Assembly (NCBI RefSeq): GCF_000226115.1
Contig: NC_016461.1
Coordinates: forward strand, 2,170,001 to 2,234,000
Direction of reading: 5' to 3'
DNA from: Thermothielavioides terrestris NRRL 8126
Taxonomy: Eukaryota; Ascomycota; Sordariomycetes; Sordariales; Chaetomiaceae
DNA: 64,000 nt
Below, one piece after another: positions 50,001 through 62,574 of the stretch. The position numbers and the translations under genes were made by a program. The notes under the pieces are model-generated. The model worked only from the letters and a program-made list of their open reading frames with translations, did no database searches and had not been told where the DNA came from. Positions within the stretch are counted from its first letter, which is position 1; each line of letters begins with the position of its first letter.

Positions 50001-50229
50001 TCTTTTATGTTCCTGTTTGCCTGTCTGTTTCTTGTTTTCCCTCTTCTCCTTGCCTAGTTATGGCTCCCCCATAACTACTAGAATAAGTGCAACTGACGCG
50101 GTCTGAACCTAGATCTTCGATGTCATCGCCGAAAAGGGCGAGCTGTGGCTGGCCAAAAATCAGGACGATCCGCACGACGTGGTCGGATGGATCTGGTCGA
50201 AACATTTCGCCAAGCTGGCGGATTCGTGA
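44082..50229 (+). CDS. Rho-family GEF with DH, BAR and SH3 domains (Tuba/DNMBP-like)
   Basis: Predicted 1,983 residues from exons 44082-48827, 48891-49979 and 50113-50229. The DH domain (~1231-1465) activates Rho/Cdc42-type GTPases: LVIRELIDTEDAFVRDM, then WNLDSLLIKPMQRITKYPDI, the family's hallmark helix. It is followed by a BAR domain (~1486-1705; VRKHVIEPFEQVIRCYGN, AMKKRAKRRLDYERY), which senses or bends membranes, and a C-terminal SH3 domain (~1916-1983; LWLAASLFEFN, KGELWLAKNQDD, VGWIWSKHF) completed only by the last 117-nt exon. The first ~1,200 residues are low-complexity Ser/Pro/Ala with a short Ala/Glu coiled coil near 618-660. DH-BAR-SH3 order matches animal Tuba; a role in polarity, septation or endocytosis is inferred. 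The first intron is 63 nt and in frame. Confidence 0.92.
46141..46260 (+). repeat. 24-bp minisatellite in the Rho GEF coding exon
   Basis: Five units of 24 bp encode AAELSKEA-type octapeptides; the inner copies are identical in DNA. Copy number is likely to vary between strains because every unit is in frame. Confidence 0.92.
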
Positions 50230-51630
50230 TTCTGTCAATACTAAAGTTCGAGAGTGAGGCGGGGCTTTTCCTGAGTCGATGGGAATCACCCATGGGGTGT
50301 TCAACGGCTTGTGTGCTCCCCCCGCGGGGCGCCGTCATCCGCCTCCCGGGCTGGTTGGTCGGTCTGTCAGCCTACCTGCCTGTGCGCTACATACATTATT
50401 CTTTTCCTAATTGTTGTCGGTTTGACGGCGAAAGAGGGTTACTACTACATCTTAAAGAGGGTTTGTGTGTGTGAGAGCATGGCGTTCGGAGACTCAGTCA
50501 GAGCTGGTTGGGATCAGAGCTGGCGTGGACCAATCGGGGAGGACACTTGTTACTGGGAGCGGCGAATTGGGAATGGGGGCACTCGGCACGGGTGGTTTAA
50601 ACTTCTCAAGAGTCTTGATGTTCAGACTTTATTAGCTAGCGTTTCGCTTCTTTGCTCGCCTCTTTTTTTCCTCGCCCTTTCTCTTTTCGCTTCTACAGCG
50701 TCGGCGATCGGAAAAGACAAGACTAGGGATACCGTGTGGTCGGATTTCGAGCTGTTGTTGGCTAGGTTCACATTCGTCGATTAAGGTATGATTTCCTCGG
50801 CGGCGGCCCTCTTGCTCTTGCTTTCGGTTTTCGTGAGACTCTTTGTCTTTTTTTCTTCTTTCGGCATGTATTATTTTGCCTCAACTGCTATTCTTCTGTC
50901 CACTGTGCCTCTCACCTTACCTTGCCGTACCCTACCTTGTGTTGGCTGCTCTTGTGCAAAAAAAGACTTTGAGAGGTACACTTCTTCGGCGGATGTTTGA
51001 AGAGCTCCGGCTGGTTATTCTTCTATTTTCTATGGCTGGTTATTCTTTTTTTTTTTTTCTTTCCTTCTCTTTTCTCCCCCTCCTCCTTATTCTTCTTCCT
51101 CCTTCGCTGGAGGGACTCGGCTCGCTTACCTCGATTGACTGATTAAAAAGAAGAAGAGAGAAAGAACGGGGCGCAAGTCATCTCACGACACATCATGTTA
51201 CGTATGTCGATAACGTAGGCAAAATAACTATGGTAAATTTGAGAAGTATGAGATGGCGCATGCGAAGTGCTGGATGCAAGCAGTAAATGATTTGAATGGG
51301 TTTACGCAGTAGGACGGCTTCAAGACAGTTTGCCACCGTGAGCTTTGGCCACCCCCTTTTTCTATTGTTTACTTTCAACCCCTTTTCGTGTTGTTGCTGT
51401 CAATGACGTACCGCGTATGTCAAAAGTTCTTTTCCCCCTCGTAACTCCCTACCTAGACACCCGGGTAGGCCGAAGCACGCAATGGACGGGATTACGCTCG
51501 AGAAAGCCAGTGCACTCGTGATGGTGGCTGCGCTTTGAACCGAGAGGTGGGGAGGTTTGAGCAACACGTCTGCTTGGTGTAGTTAGGAAGGACGGAGTAA
51601 GCGATTTGGAATTGCCTGCTCTCAGGCTCG

Positions 51631-51739
51631 CTGTACGGAGTAACAGCCTTATATCCGGTCGCAGCAGCGGTGGGTTTAAGTAAGCTCTACTTAGGTGACA
51701 CAATTGGCTGCCGAGGGGAATGCTACATACTCCGTACAG
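51631..51739. repeat. 12-bp inverted repeat pair CTGTACGGAGTA
   Basis: CTGTACGGAGTA at 51631-51642 and its exact reverse complement at 51728-51739, separated by 85 bp. Flanks share a few further bases (GGCTC) in inverted order. It may be the remnant of a small foldback element. Confidence 0.65.
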
Positions 51740-52262
51740 CTCTGAGCCGCAGTTTCGGACTTGTCGATCATTTGGTTGTCGCATTCTATCCTATGTTACC
51801 CTGACAAGCGGAGCGTGCCGTACCCGGTTCAGACGAGCATGGGGAGCGCAGTAAGGCGTTCAACGTAACGATACGGCAGGCTCGAACCCCGCGCTGTCAT
51901 TCGAGGTCAAATACCGCTGCGGTGGAGGACGAGTTGCATCGTCGGAAGCTCACTCAGGGGCATACCTGCGCACGGAGACACTGCGTCGCTCGGTCCCGGT
52001 CATTGCGGCGCATCCAATATGAGACGGCAGATGCACCTCGGCGATCTCGCTTCCTGATCCTCATCTGCTAGCTAGCTGCTTACTCATCCAGTATCTTCTT
52101 ACAGCCGCCCAGCGAGCAGTAGCCATCGGCACCTTTCATTCTGCAGAAGATCACGCCCGGCTGTCCTCCGCGCATGTGGTCCCGAGCGGCTCGGAAGTGG
52201 TAGTCCCAGAGCCGCAGGGGGTGGCGCGAACTGGAACAAACGAGTTGACGAACTCCCAAGTA

Positions 52263-52368
52263 GTAGGCAACGTACATACATGGGATTCCGCACGCTTGGA
52301 CACATTGCTATCCCATCGTAGGCAACGTACATCAGATTCCGCACGCTTGGACAAATTGCGATCTCATC
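52263..52368. repeat. Tandem duplication, ~52-bp unit, two copies
   Basis: 52263-52317 and 52318-52368 share GTAGGCAACGTACAT, ATTCCGCACGCTTGGACA and the end CATC, with a few substitutions and a 4-nt length difference. Non-coding context. Confidence 0.85.
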
Positions 52369-55300
52369 GGGATCGCGACGATTGTCTCGTGTGACTGCCC
52401 GATCGCCCGTCTTGGCGTCCGCCATGATCGACATTCTAGAAGTTCCCCTGATGGCACGGTCCCTTGCGCCCGTCCGACTCGCACCGCACATTTCTCGTCA
52501 TTTCTTTTTGCTTACTTCCCTTCCCAAGATAGGGAATGGAAAGGAAGGGAAGATAGTCGACGAGAAAAGGGGCAGAACTCGAAGGAATAGAAGACAAAGG
52601 AGGGAAACGGAATCCGCACTGGGTGTAGCAAAAGAGGAGAAGGATGGGTTCTCCCGTCTCCAGGGGGGCGATCGCGATGAAAAATGTGCAGAACAGCTGG
52701 TAACCCCCCAGGACCCTCTATTGACCCCCGACCCTCAAACTTTCCACGGAGAGCGCACTAAATTTAGCAAGTACTTGTCTACCACTAAGACTCGTACCCA
52801 CAGGCCCCGTACGGACAGTTACCATGGACAAGTCCCCAGCCCAGAATGAACTGGGTAGCGCAAGTGTAGGAGTTGAATCCACTGCCTCTTGCTGGAGACC
52901 AGCATGCGAGACCACTTGACCAGCGGCAGGTTCTGCTTGATGTATTGTGGGATGCGCTGGCATGCTCGGCCTATAAAGGGTGTTGCAGGAAGGTGGCTGG
53001 TGCTGGGCTGGCGGCAGCTGGCCGCCGAGCTTCTCCTTCATCCGAACTTCAGAACAAAGGACTCGCCTTGAGCGTGTCTTGGGGGCGTGTCTTGGAACGC
53101 GTGGATCACAGTTGGCCGCCTGAAACCACAAAAACCAGCCAGGATACAGACCGTCAAACCCCTCGCGGGTTCTGGCCTCGCGCTGGTCAACTGCGGAGTG
53201 CCCACAGTGGTACCACCATCAGATTTGGAGCCAGGCGGGTGAGTGTTTCCCGGCGGATAGTGTAGGATGAACCTGGCCGTCGGGTTTGAACCAGGATCTG
53301 CCGATTTTGGGCTTACGGTTCCGGGGCCGTAAGGGCTGTCGTAACTGGAGATTCCAGCTGGAAGGTCTCCCTGGTTGCTTCGAGCCTGGCTGATCGTTCT
53401 CCTTCGACACTGGTGCAAACTCTGCGGGGGGAAAAGGGGGTTGCACCCATCTGTTGCGAGTCAAGATTTTCGAATCAGGCGTGACGGCCCAAACCATGTG
53501 TTGCCACTTTCGCCTCCGGGAGCCGAGCGAGGGAAGTGCGCCCGTCATGCTGCGCCGTTCTGTTGACGACCATATGCGCAGTTACCTTTCGGGAAGGAGC
53601 TTCGCCTTTCCACGGTTCACACCCACCCATCGCCTCGACGACTTGAGCTCGGTACCGGATATGACTCGGGGGCAGAGGGATGGGGGGAGGGGAGCTGCCG
53701 CTGCCTGGTCCGAGGATGAACCAGCATGGGGTATCCCCGCGCCTGGCCCATCCCTTAGTACGCCAGCCGACCCTCCCCGTGGCCCATCTCGCCCAGATAG
53801 AGCAGAGCATCTCAACCTCATGATTCGGCTGCCCAGCATAAGGGCATGGGCTCCACCTATAGCATGAAGGGAGAGCACGCACTGTACTGCACAACCCCTC
53901 TCGCCGCCAACACCGGGCCGAGTTGTCCTCGGCCATTAGCTCCGCCCCTCTATAGATCGCCATAGCCTGGTATGGGCCCGGCCTGCTCAGTCTTCGACCA
54001 TCGGTCAGCGGTTACGCCTTTGGGTGCTGTCTTCATTGGATGGCAAGGCTCTCCACTGGCGGCAAGACCCATAAGAGTCACAGTCGCGGTACCGGATCCG
54101 GGCCCCATCTTGACGGTCACGTCCCGTGCGGGCGCCTCCACCCTTGGCTGCATGGCATCTACCTGGGAGGGGCAGGCCGAAACAGTGGCGAGGGTAAAGG
54201 AAGTGCAGGCAGCGAATGGGCCTACCGTGCTGATGAGCCTGCTTCGTGAAGCTTCCCAGATGTGAGGCGCTTCGTTCTCGCTCTGATCCGACAACGCTCT
54301 TGGAACTTCTCCTGCGTGGCTCTGGTATGCCAGACATTCTGATCACCTGCCACCAAGCGCCGTGATAGAGGGGAGAGACTGTGACACGATGCAAGTACCC
54401 TCAGAGGTCTGGCCGCCGAATTCCCAACATCGAGAACAGACACTCGAGAGGGGGCCAGGGGGGAAGGGAGGGTAAGGGCAACGGCAACGGTGATACATTG
54501 CCCATGATGTAGACCAACTTGCCGTTTGTGTGAGGGATTCTGGAGGGGACATTCTCCGTCGTAAGTCCCTCTGTCCCAAAAGTGTCGGCACAGTGCAGCC
54601 GGCACTCATGAAGGCGCGCTGCCTCTTGTAAGAGCGGAGACTCTTGGAAAGGTGTCCTCGGATAGGCGGCCCCTTCGACACCCACCCCGTCGGGAAAACT
54701 TGGTGTGCCAATCCAGAGCGTGTGTTGCCTGCCTTCACTGGAGTCCCCGTTAGCTACTGCTGTCTTGGGATGGCCGGACTGGAGCTTTGTGAGACGGCAG
54801 AGATTGGAGGTGAAGGCACGGCACCTTGCCGCATTCCAAATCACACATGCGCGGCTGGAGACACGCACGGGAGACGAGAATTGGTGGGATCGCTGCAGAT
54901 CGGAAGCAGCAGTTGGAAGCCGGAGGGCAGAGCAGCAGCCTCTGGCCATCTCAGACCCGGAATCGGACGCCCGTTAATGCAGGGAACCCGTCGGCTCGAT
55001 CTTGTTTGCCGATATGGATAAGCGACGTGGATATTGTTGCCCAGTGCCCTGGGCGGTCCGGGAATGTGAGATGTTGGCTCACCCGAGCTCGGCCACCACA
55101 GTGTCGCTGCGGTTGCTTCAGTTGCTGTCGGCAAGGTGTCGCATGAATGCGCATGGTGAAGCACCCCTGGACCGCAGCGTTTGGAACGTCTAGAAGCCTT
55201 CCCCAAACGAACGCCCAACATGCCAAGGAATGCTTGTGCGGTGCAGTCACTGTGAAATGGCAAGGGAAGGTCGGCGACGAAATGCCTGGTGCCATCGGTA

Positions 55301-58300
55301 CTGTATATGTAGGTATGCACAGACATGAAGTCAACAGCGAGCAGTGAGGCCAAACCTTCGCAAGTGTCGTCTACCTCGCCGGCAGACGTTGTAACGGCCA
55401 AGGAAAGGCCAGTGCCTAACACACTCCCATGCTAGAGCCGAGCACGCTCGTTTGATCACGAATGGATGGGGTGACTATGATAGAGCCGCAGGGCGACAGC
55501 CCGGTCCAAGGCTGCAGCGACTGACGATTTTGTCATCGGAGCCTCATCGCGCGGAATTCCACTGGTCGGGATGGTGCAAGGCCGTTGAGGAATGTTTCAG
55601 ATGGTATGCAGTCGGGACACGCGATGCTGGTACGCGGGTCGTGGAAGCCCCCGTGGAAAACCCAATGGAAGCCCGCTAACGGCGGAGCGCCGCCAGTGCG
55701 TCGGGCGCGCACAGACATGACTAACGGCTTGCCCTTCCCGGGTCGGATCAGGGGCGGCCGGAGAAGCCATCCTGCTGGCGATCAACAGAACTTCGGACGG
55801 TTCCGTTTTGGGATCTTGCTTCGCTCGACTCATCGCTCTTTCGGGCATCCTGCGACTGCTTTTGGGGGGATTACCACAAATACCCTCTTGGCGAAGGCTA
55901 GGCACCAATCCAGTGTGCGGAAGTAATCCGTGGTGGGCTGGCAGCGGTCTGTGCGCCGGCCGGTAGGAAGTGGCAGAGGGGTGCAGTTTCCCCCCATGCC
56001 GTGCAGGGCTTCGCTCGGCTCCAACGCCACCCCGCAACCCCTCCTACCACTATTGAAGTCGTAGCGTACAGTGCCGCACCACACGGTGACCAGTGAGCCC
56101 CCCAAACTGGGGATACACTACCAATCTCCAGCAAGCCCCCAATTTCGGTACGGTACCAATGTCAGGTGCACTCGCTGCACGTCCGAAAAGCGAGGAGCGG
56201 GATGCCACATCTCTCGGACGACATCGAAACCCGGTTTTGCGCTTCCTGTCCAAAGCGCCGCATTTCGTGGTAAGACTCGCGATCGAGAGATGAATTGGCC
56301 AGCTTCGCACCCCTTGTTTTGGCCCACGAGAAAGGAACTGCAAAGCGGCAAGGACCTTGGGGTTGGCTTTAGCAGGGAGAAGAATGGGGATAGTTAAGCG
56401 GGGTCACGCGGCTCTGGATGCTATTCTGGGAATTCGCGAGTTGAGTTCTCCGAACCAAGATACGAACCTCCGATATCGAGGGTGACGTGCAGCATGGTTA
56501 CCGTCGATGCTTGGTCTGTGTCAACGGCAACGGAGCCCTCCGTGGCCGATGACGAGGAGGGAAGGATTTTCGAAAGGTACGGATACCAGCATTCCTTCAC
56601 AGCACAGAGCTGCGCGGATTCATCGGGAGGTGGCCGAGGTTGGTGGCGCGCTTAACTAAAGCAGCCTGAGCTATAGCTTCAACTGGCAGGGATCTTGTCG
56701 GGAGGGGGCGCGATTGGTCTTGTCTTGTTTGGACCGACCTGGAGTGGTGCTCCTCCCCGCCAGGCCGGTGGCGCGAGGAAGAGGAATGCATCCACCTCCC
56801 CGCAACGAACACGCCGCTGGGCTACATGGTGCTGGAGCAAGGCGCGTACACCGACACGCTCACTTGGGAAAGGAACTTGGGCTGTTAAGGTTGAGGGGCT
56901 GTTTGTTCGCAGTCGGCCTCCCAAGCGGACAAGAGGGTGTGGCGGCGAATAGCGGGCCTGAGCAGACGGACGAGGCTTGCGCAAGGGCGCCGATGGAAGG
57001 AATACAATGGGCGCTATAGGCGCGGCCTCTGCTCTCATGTCATGTCATATCGCTCCCGTCTGCTCAGCAGTGTGGACGTACATAGGGTACATGCCGTATC
57101 TGGCAACGGCAGCGGGAGCTAAATTGCAATATAAGCACACACCATCTCCTGACTGCTTGTCGAGCCGCAGATGCCGTGTCGCGGAGCCAATGACAGTGCG
57201 GAGGGCATGCCATGTTACCGTGCCGGTGTGGAAGCTCGGACGACCTGGTAGGCACACATAGGCATACATAGTGCAGTAGACAGGGGGCTGTTGGGCTACA
57301 CAGCGCATCGTCACCGGGGCCATCTGGAAGGTGAGGTCGTGATTGCGAGTGGCTTGTTGTGCTGCGTACTGTGTAAGACGACGAGACGGCCAAAGCAACA
57401 GGGGAAGCCCATGCCCTTCGGTTGCCTGATCATCGCTGGTCTGCAGCCATTTGACGGCCCCTAGGGAAGAGGTCAAGTAGGCAGATCAACGCTATGCACA
57501 TCACCGATCTCGGCACGCGTTCCACGTTGCTCAGACCGCGCTGGAGCGGTTGTTAGCGTGCCTGCTCGGCGTGCCTTGCCCGCACGCTTCAGTAGCAACA
57601 GGTGGTGGGTGCCCGGACAAGGGCCGGCCTCGATTTGCCGGGTTGCAGCTTACCCCTACCGTAACCCCCGTAGCCCCACGGGCAGGAGCCCCGGGAACGG
57701 GATCGCTCCCGTCCTGGGAGAATGAGGAGCGCCGTGTGGTCCACACGCAGCACACAGACCGGAGATATTGTGTAGGAAGAAGATGTGTCTCGTGCGGTGC
57801 CATCGTGGCCGTGATCCGGGAAGAGCATGTTGACGTTAACCCGGTTCACGGAGCCGGATGTGCCGCGAGATTCAGTCCAGATTCCTGGCGGGCAACCCTC
57901 CACAGCTCGAGCGCGCTCTAGCAACTTGGTTCGTCTGATTGGCCTCCCACAGGTAACCACACCGTCGCTCAGGAGCAGCCGAGCGAGAGGCGGGATTGAA
58001 TGTATCAGAACTGAAGGAAGGCCTGGGCCTGAGCCGTGCGCCAGTCCCCTCAGGCTCGAACGTGTCCAGCGCTGGTCTCGCTGCCTGTGTACTGTGAAGT
58101 CTGAGCACACGTCGCGCGTCGCGAAGACGTCTAAGGCCGGCCGTTACGGAGCCGATCCGCCGTGACGAAGCGGCAGAGAATCATTATGCAAGCGTGGCTG
58201 CGCTGTTGAGCTCTGACATCTGAACTTTGGCTCCAGCCTCCGTGGGTTGCGGCTGAGAGGACCCAAGGTTCCATTGTGCGAAGTCGAGGATTTCCGAGTG

Positions 58301-59107
58301 CAATCGGTGACCCCAACTCTGCGGGCAATCCGGAGGTAAAGTGTGCTGTGTGCAGATGCGTCGCGTACCAACCGAAGGCATACCCCGGTCCCCAGTCCCC
58401 GCTACAGCGCCCCCGGCAGGCTGGTGGGGTTGCAAGCCTCCCGCGGTGTGCCATCAACACAGTACCGCGCCCACAGGCGACACTGTTTCTAGGACGGATC
58501 GCAGCCAGTCAAACACACCCGCAGTTAGCCAAGAGCTCTTCTGCCCACATCCCCGAAGCGCTGGACAACCATCAGCAAATCTCTCTCCACTGCGCGATCT
58601 CACCTTCAACTCAATGCACTTGGCACCTCGACCGGGGCACAGTAGCACGGATACCAACGTCAGTTTCATCTCGTGGCAGACAGCTCTCCAGATAGTCCGG
58701 GGATACATAAGCAGCCGTGGCCCCCGCAGTCCATCCCGGCGGCCCAGCTCGTTGGTTCCTTGTCACCGTCTGACATCGCCTGCCATCATCCATCGCCTGC
58801 CATTGTCTGCCATTGTCTGCTTGCCATCGTCCACCTCACAGTTCACAAGACCCATACGGCCCTGCGCCAGCCCAAATCGTCTTGTCTTTCCAGACACCTC
58901 TCATCCTTCTCTCTGATCCCAGCCGCGCCCAACCCCGCCTCTCCGTCCCGCCAAGCACGCTGTCCCGCCGCGTTTCGAGCTGTCGCCTGTCGACCGGTCG
59001 GTCCTTCGCTCCCGCCCCGGCCCGGCGAGAGCCGCACGAGACCAGCTGACGACTCGCCTCCGAAACGCAACCGGCGCGGTCCCGAGGGACTCGACCGCAA
59101 CTATAAC

Positions 59108-60816
59108 ATGCATCAACCACCGTACCCCACGAGCCAGGCGCAGGGTCTGCCTGCCGACATGCACTCCCACCCTCACGCGTCACCTTATCCCACGCACCAG
59201 CTGCATCAGCTGCCGTCAATGCCCCCGCCGGGCACGGCGTACCAAGACAGCGTTCCGATGGCCGGACCCGGAGCGCTGCAGCCAGGGGAGCCCGCCGACA
59301 GTGCCCAACCGGCCTCGTCCCAGCCGCAAGACCGTGCCCCGCTCACGCCGGAACAGAAGCGGCAGCAAGAGATAAACCTCAAGCCGTACTCGTCCGAAGA
59401 CGACCAGGGGCGTGTCTACTCGTAAGTTCGTTCCTCCTCGGCGCGGCCCGCCTGCGCCTTGGTTACTTCAGGCGGGTCGCGCATGCACGTCGCGTACCGT
59501 TGCTCCGGGCCAACTGGGTAAAGGCTAATCCAATGTCCGGCAGCCTTGATGTTGTGCAACAGCCACAACGTGCCCGCATGTGTGGTTTCGGTGACAAGGT
59601 ACGCTTGCCTTGTGGACGTTGCTCCGGTGTCATCGGGCGTCGTGGCGGCTCACAGCCAGGCAGGACCGCCGTCCCATCACCCCGCCGCCGTGCGTGAGGC
59701 TCATCATCAGAGACGCAAAGACCGGCAAGGAGATTGATTGCAAGTAAGTCGCACCCGGCCCTCGACCGAGTGGGTTGCGCCGATCCCGAAACTGACCGGC
59801 CACCCTTCACCCCGCCCAAAGTGAGATCGAGCATGCCATGTACGTCCTCAACGTCGACCTGTGGTCAGAGGACGCCCTAAAGGAAGTGAACCTTGTCCGA
59901 CACACCACGGCGACGCCCTCAATATCGTCAACGTCTCCGGCGTCGTATGCGCAGATTGAACAGAGCGCGCCAACATATTCTCACATGATGCCTTCCAGCC
60001 GGGATCTGGGGTACCCCCAGCAGATGGCCTACCCTCCCCCGGGCCAGGTTGTTAGCCCTTATGGCATGCAGCAACAATATGCGCAAGGTGAGCCCTCGCA
60101 TCTGCGTGCATCGAGCCCCTTCTTGGCTTCCCTGCAGGAACCCCGGCATTTTCGTGGCTGACCCAGAACCGCAAAGCAGGATTTGTCTCGCCTAATGGAA
60201 CCAGCTACCAACCCCCCAACCAGTACTACCCCCAGGATCTCCGACCCGAGTTGCAGGGCCTTAACCAGCTCGTGACCTCGCCCTACGGTCCGCCACGCGT
60301 CTACGACCCCCAGTTCGGCGGCATGCCTCATCGCATGTCCCTCAGCGGCAACCCGCCGTCCGGCATGTTTACCCGGAATCTCATCGGGAGCCTAGCTGCC
60401 AGCGCTTTCCGTCTCCAGGATCCCCAGGATAAAATTGGCATCTGGTTCATCCTTCAGGATCTCAGCGTCCGCACCGAGGGCTGCTTCCGGTAAGCCTCCG
60501 CCCGTCGCCCTTCTCTAGTTCAAAGCTCTGGATGGGGTGTGGTTGGGTTAACTCGCAACGCCCCAGACTCCGGTTCTCCTTCGTGAATGTTGGCGCTCCT
60601 GGCCAGTCAGGCTCTGGCGCGATCAACGTCGGCAAGGCTCCCGTCTTAGCCTCGGTTTTCAGCGACGTCTTCCAAGTTTACTCGGCCAAGAAGTTCCCCG
60701 GCGTTTGCGAAAGCACTCCGTTGAGCAAATGCTTTGCCAGCCAGGGCATCAAGATACCCATCCGCAAAGACAACCCGAACAAGAATTCGAATCAAGACGA
60801 CGACGACTACGACTAG
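59108..60816 (+). CDS. velB: Velvet-family developmental regulator VelB
   Basis: VelB partners with VeA and VosA in nuclear velvet complexes that control sexual/asexual development, trehalose and secondary metabolism. Six exons: 59108-59421, 59544-59598, 59664-59743, 59822-60087, 60180-60489, 60567-60816; predicted 275 residues, all joins in frame. Velvet domain part 1 (~105-165) reads VVQQPQRARMCGFGDKDRR, ITPPPCVRLIIRDAKTG and YVLNVDLWSEDALKEVNLVR; a Tyr/Pro/Gln-rich linker (~165-205) follows; part 2 reads GMFTRNLIGSLAASAFRL, KIGIWFILQDLSVRTEG and FSFVNVG. ALKEVNLVRHT and the split domain favour VelB over VeA or VosA. ATG 59108 is the first methionine in its frame. The protein is shorter at the N-terminus than the ~370-residue Aspergillus VelB. 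Acidic C-terminus DDDDYD. Confidence 0.93.
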
Positions 60817-62515
60817 GTTCTCTTCACGGGCTCTAGAGACTTCCGACTTCCTCGTTCGGTCTACTCAGAGTGGCAGGGATGCCACCTGGGGCCATCCGGC
60901 CGTCGCGGACAAGGAAGAACGCGTGTTCCATACCCCTTAATGGTTCCATTAGACAGGCGGCATCGAGGATTTCCTAACCAGGCTTTACGTTTGTCTCACC
61001 TGGTTCTCTCACCTTCAGTCTGTTCTCCGGATGTGCGGGCTATAGACGGGTACGGAACGTGATCATGGAGCATGTCCGACACCGGCTGGCTGGTGGTTAT
61101 CTGCTGACGAAAATCTATTCTCGCGTGTTTTGTTCCGAGATGATCGGCGGTTGAAGATATCATGATTCAGGGTCGGGGAGTGATACCATCGCCTCGGCGA
61201 GACGGGCACAGAAGAACAGAAATCGGCCAGGTTGCCCATCCGCTGGGTTGTACCTGCACCCTTCCCCCTCCCCCGCCCCCTCCACTTTTTTTATGCGATG
61301 TATGCACGTCATGTTTCAAGAGATCACGAATGCCAGAACACTAGAAGGATTGGGTCTGTAGATTGGGTACACAGTTCGCGCTGTCTAGATTGGTTCCAGG
61401 TTTGTGGTGGCATTCAGTATTCCGTACAATGGAAGTCAGATACTTCATGCCAGTTGTACCGGACAACGCTTCTTTCCCGTCTGCTTACTCCCATAGCTCC
61501 ACCACCGCAGTCAGTCGACGAATCCCACAGTTATACTACCTCAGCACCCGGAACGTCGCACTGGGAACCCGCCTCCGACGTCGAGGCTGACACTACATTA
61601 GTGCCGAACAGCCCGGCCAAAGAAAGCACTCGGTCCATCCCGCCGGCGGCATGACATGCAGGAGAGGTGGTTTGCTTTGCAGCTCGTCCCAACCCGATCC
61701 AATCCCACCTTGAGTCTGAGAGGCACCGAGCGCATGAGCCCGGTACTGTCTGTACATGTACAGTACCCCATCTTGTTTGCCTGTGTACAACCATACAGAC
61801 AAGACCGAAAGCGGCCGCAGAAGTGCCTTTTCTGGGACTCCGTGGCGCGGTACCACTAGCGCCCAGTCTACAGTTGTCTTTTTTTCAACCATTTGACGGC
61901 TACTCTGTTGCGATGAGGAAAGTCGATCAGATTCGGCGGATGGCCGGCCATCAACCAACTCGAATACCCCTCACTTAAATCCCGGTGAGCCTCACCCGAG
62001 TCGAGACGAGGTAGGCTGCGGGATTAGGGGCGAGACGGGACGACCGTAACTAGGGTGGTTCCTTGCTGCGGTTCTCTCGGTTGTCTAGGAACGCGACTCA
62101 TCGCGGCGGAACAGAGCGATTTTCCCGTGTTGCTCATCGTTTGGTAGCTCTCGTGAGAAACTGTGCTCTCCAAGACAGGCACAAACTCGGAGAAGGGGCA
62201 AATGAAGGAGGAAGTCTGTCCCTGCAAAGACTCGACTTGTCCGAAAGAGGAAATCCCGAATTACACTTTACTGTAGACAGCAGCAAGGGAGTGGGACTGT
62301 CCGAGAAGCAGATGCACCTTTCTCATCTAACGTGAGGAATCCGTATGCCGGAGTACGTAACGGACATCTGAGTTCAGATGGGCTGACTTGAGGCCAACGA
62401 ACAACAATGGCTGTTCTTGCTCCCAATCCAAAACGGGCTTCAGGCTGGTCAATTTGCCAGTGAAGACAGACTCAACGGGCACACGGTCTGCCCCTGCCTC
62501 ACCGCCATCTTCACG

Positions 62516-62574
<59 letters not shown>

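Larger units (their letters stand above)
50230..59107. other. 8.9-kb gene-free interval upstream of velB
   Basis: No open frame longer than about 200 codons and none with recognisable motifs or conserved splice joins on either strand. Structure seen: T-rich stretches at 50640-51110 (3' side of the GEF gene), a 12-bp inverted repeat pair (51631-51642 / 51728-51739), a ~52-bp tandem duplication (52263-52368), and a pyrimidine-rich segment with CTGCCAT-type tandem words (58780-58830) just before velB. The last part probably contains the velB promoter and long 5' leader. Non-coding transcripts cannot be excluded. Confidence 0.55.

Noticed and set aside
53280..53350. tRNA-like block (GGTTCAAACCC on the minus strand)
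   Set aside because: A B-box-like word and one hairpin are present, but the T stem and acceptor stem do not pair; not a tRNA gene.
54401..54949. 182-codon minus-strand ORF in the velB upstream region
   Set aside because: No motif, no conserved splice context, and overlapping frames of similar length on both strands; treated as chance in GC-rich DNA.
58673..59107. N-terminal extension of VelB upstream of ATG 59108
   Set aside because: The frame is open but has no ATG, and its composition is a pyrimidine-rich leader rather than velvet protein.
60088..60179. Alternative VelB acceptor further downstream (AACCAG before CTACCAAC)
   Set aside because: It would put the second velvet half out of frame; only the acceptor ending at 60179 gives the conserved sequence.
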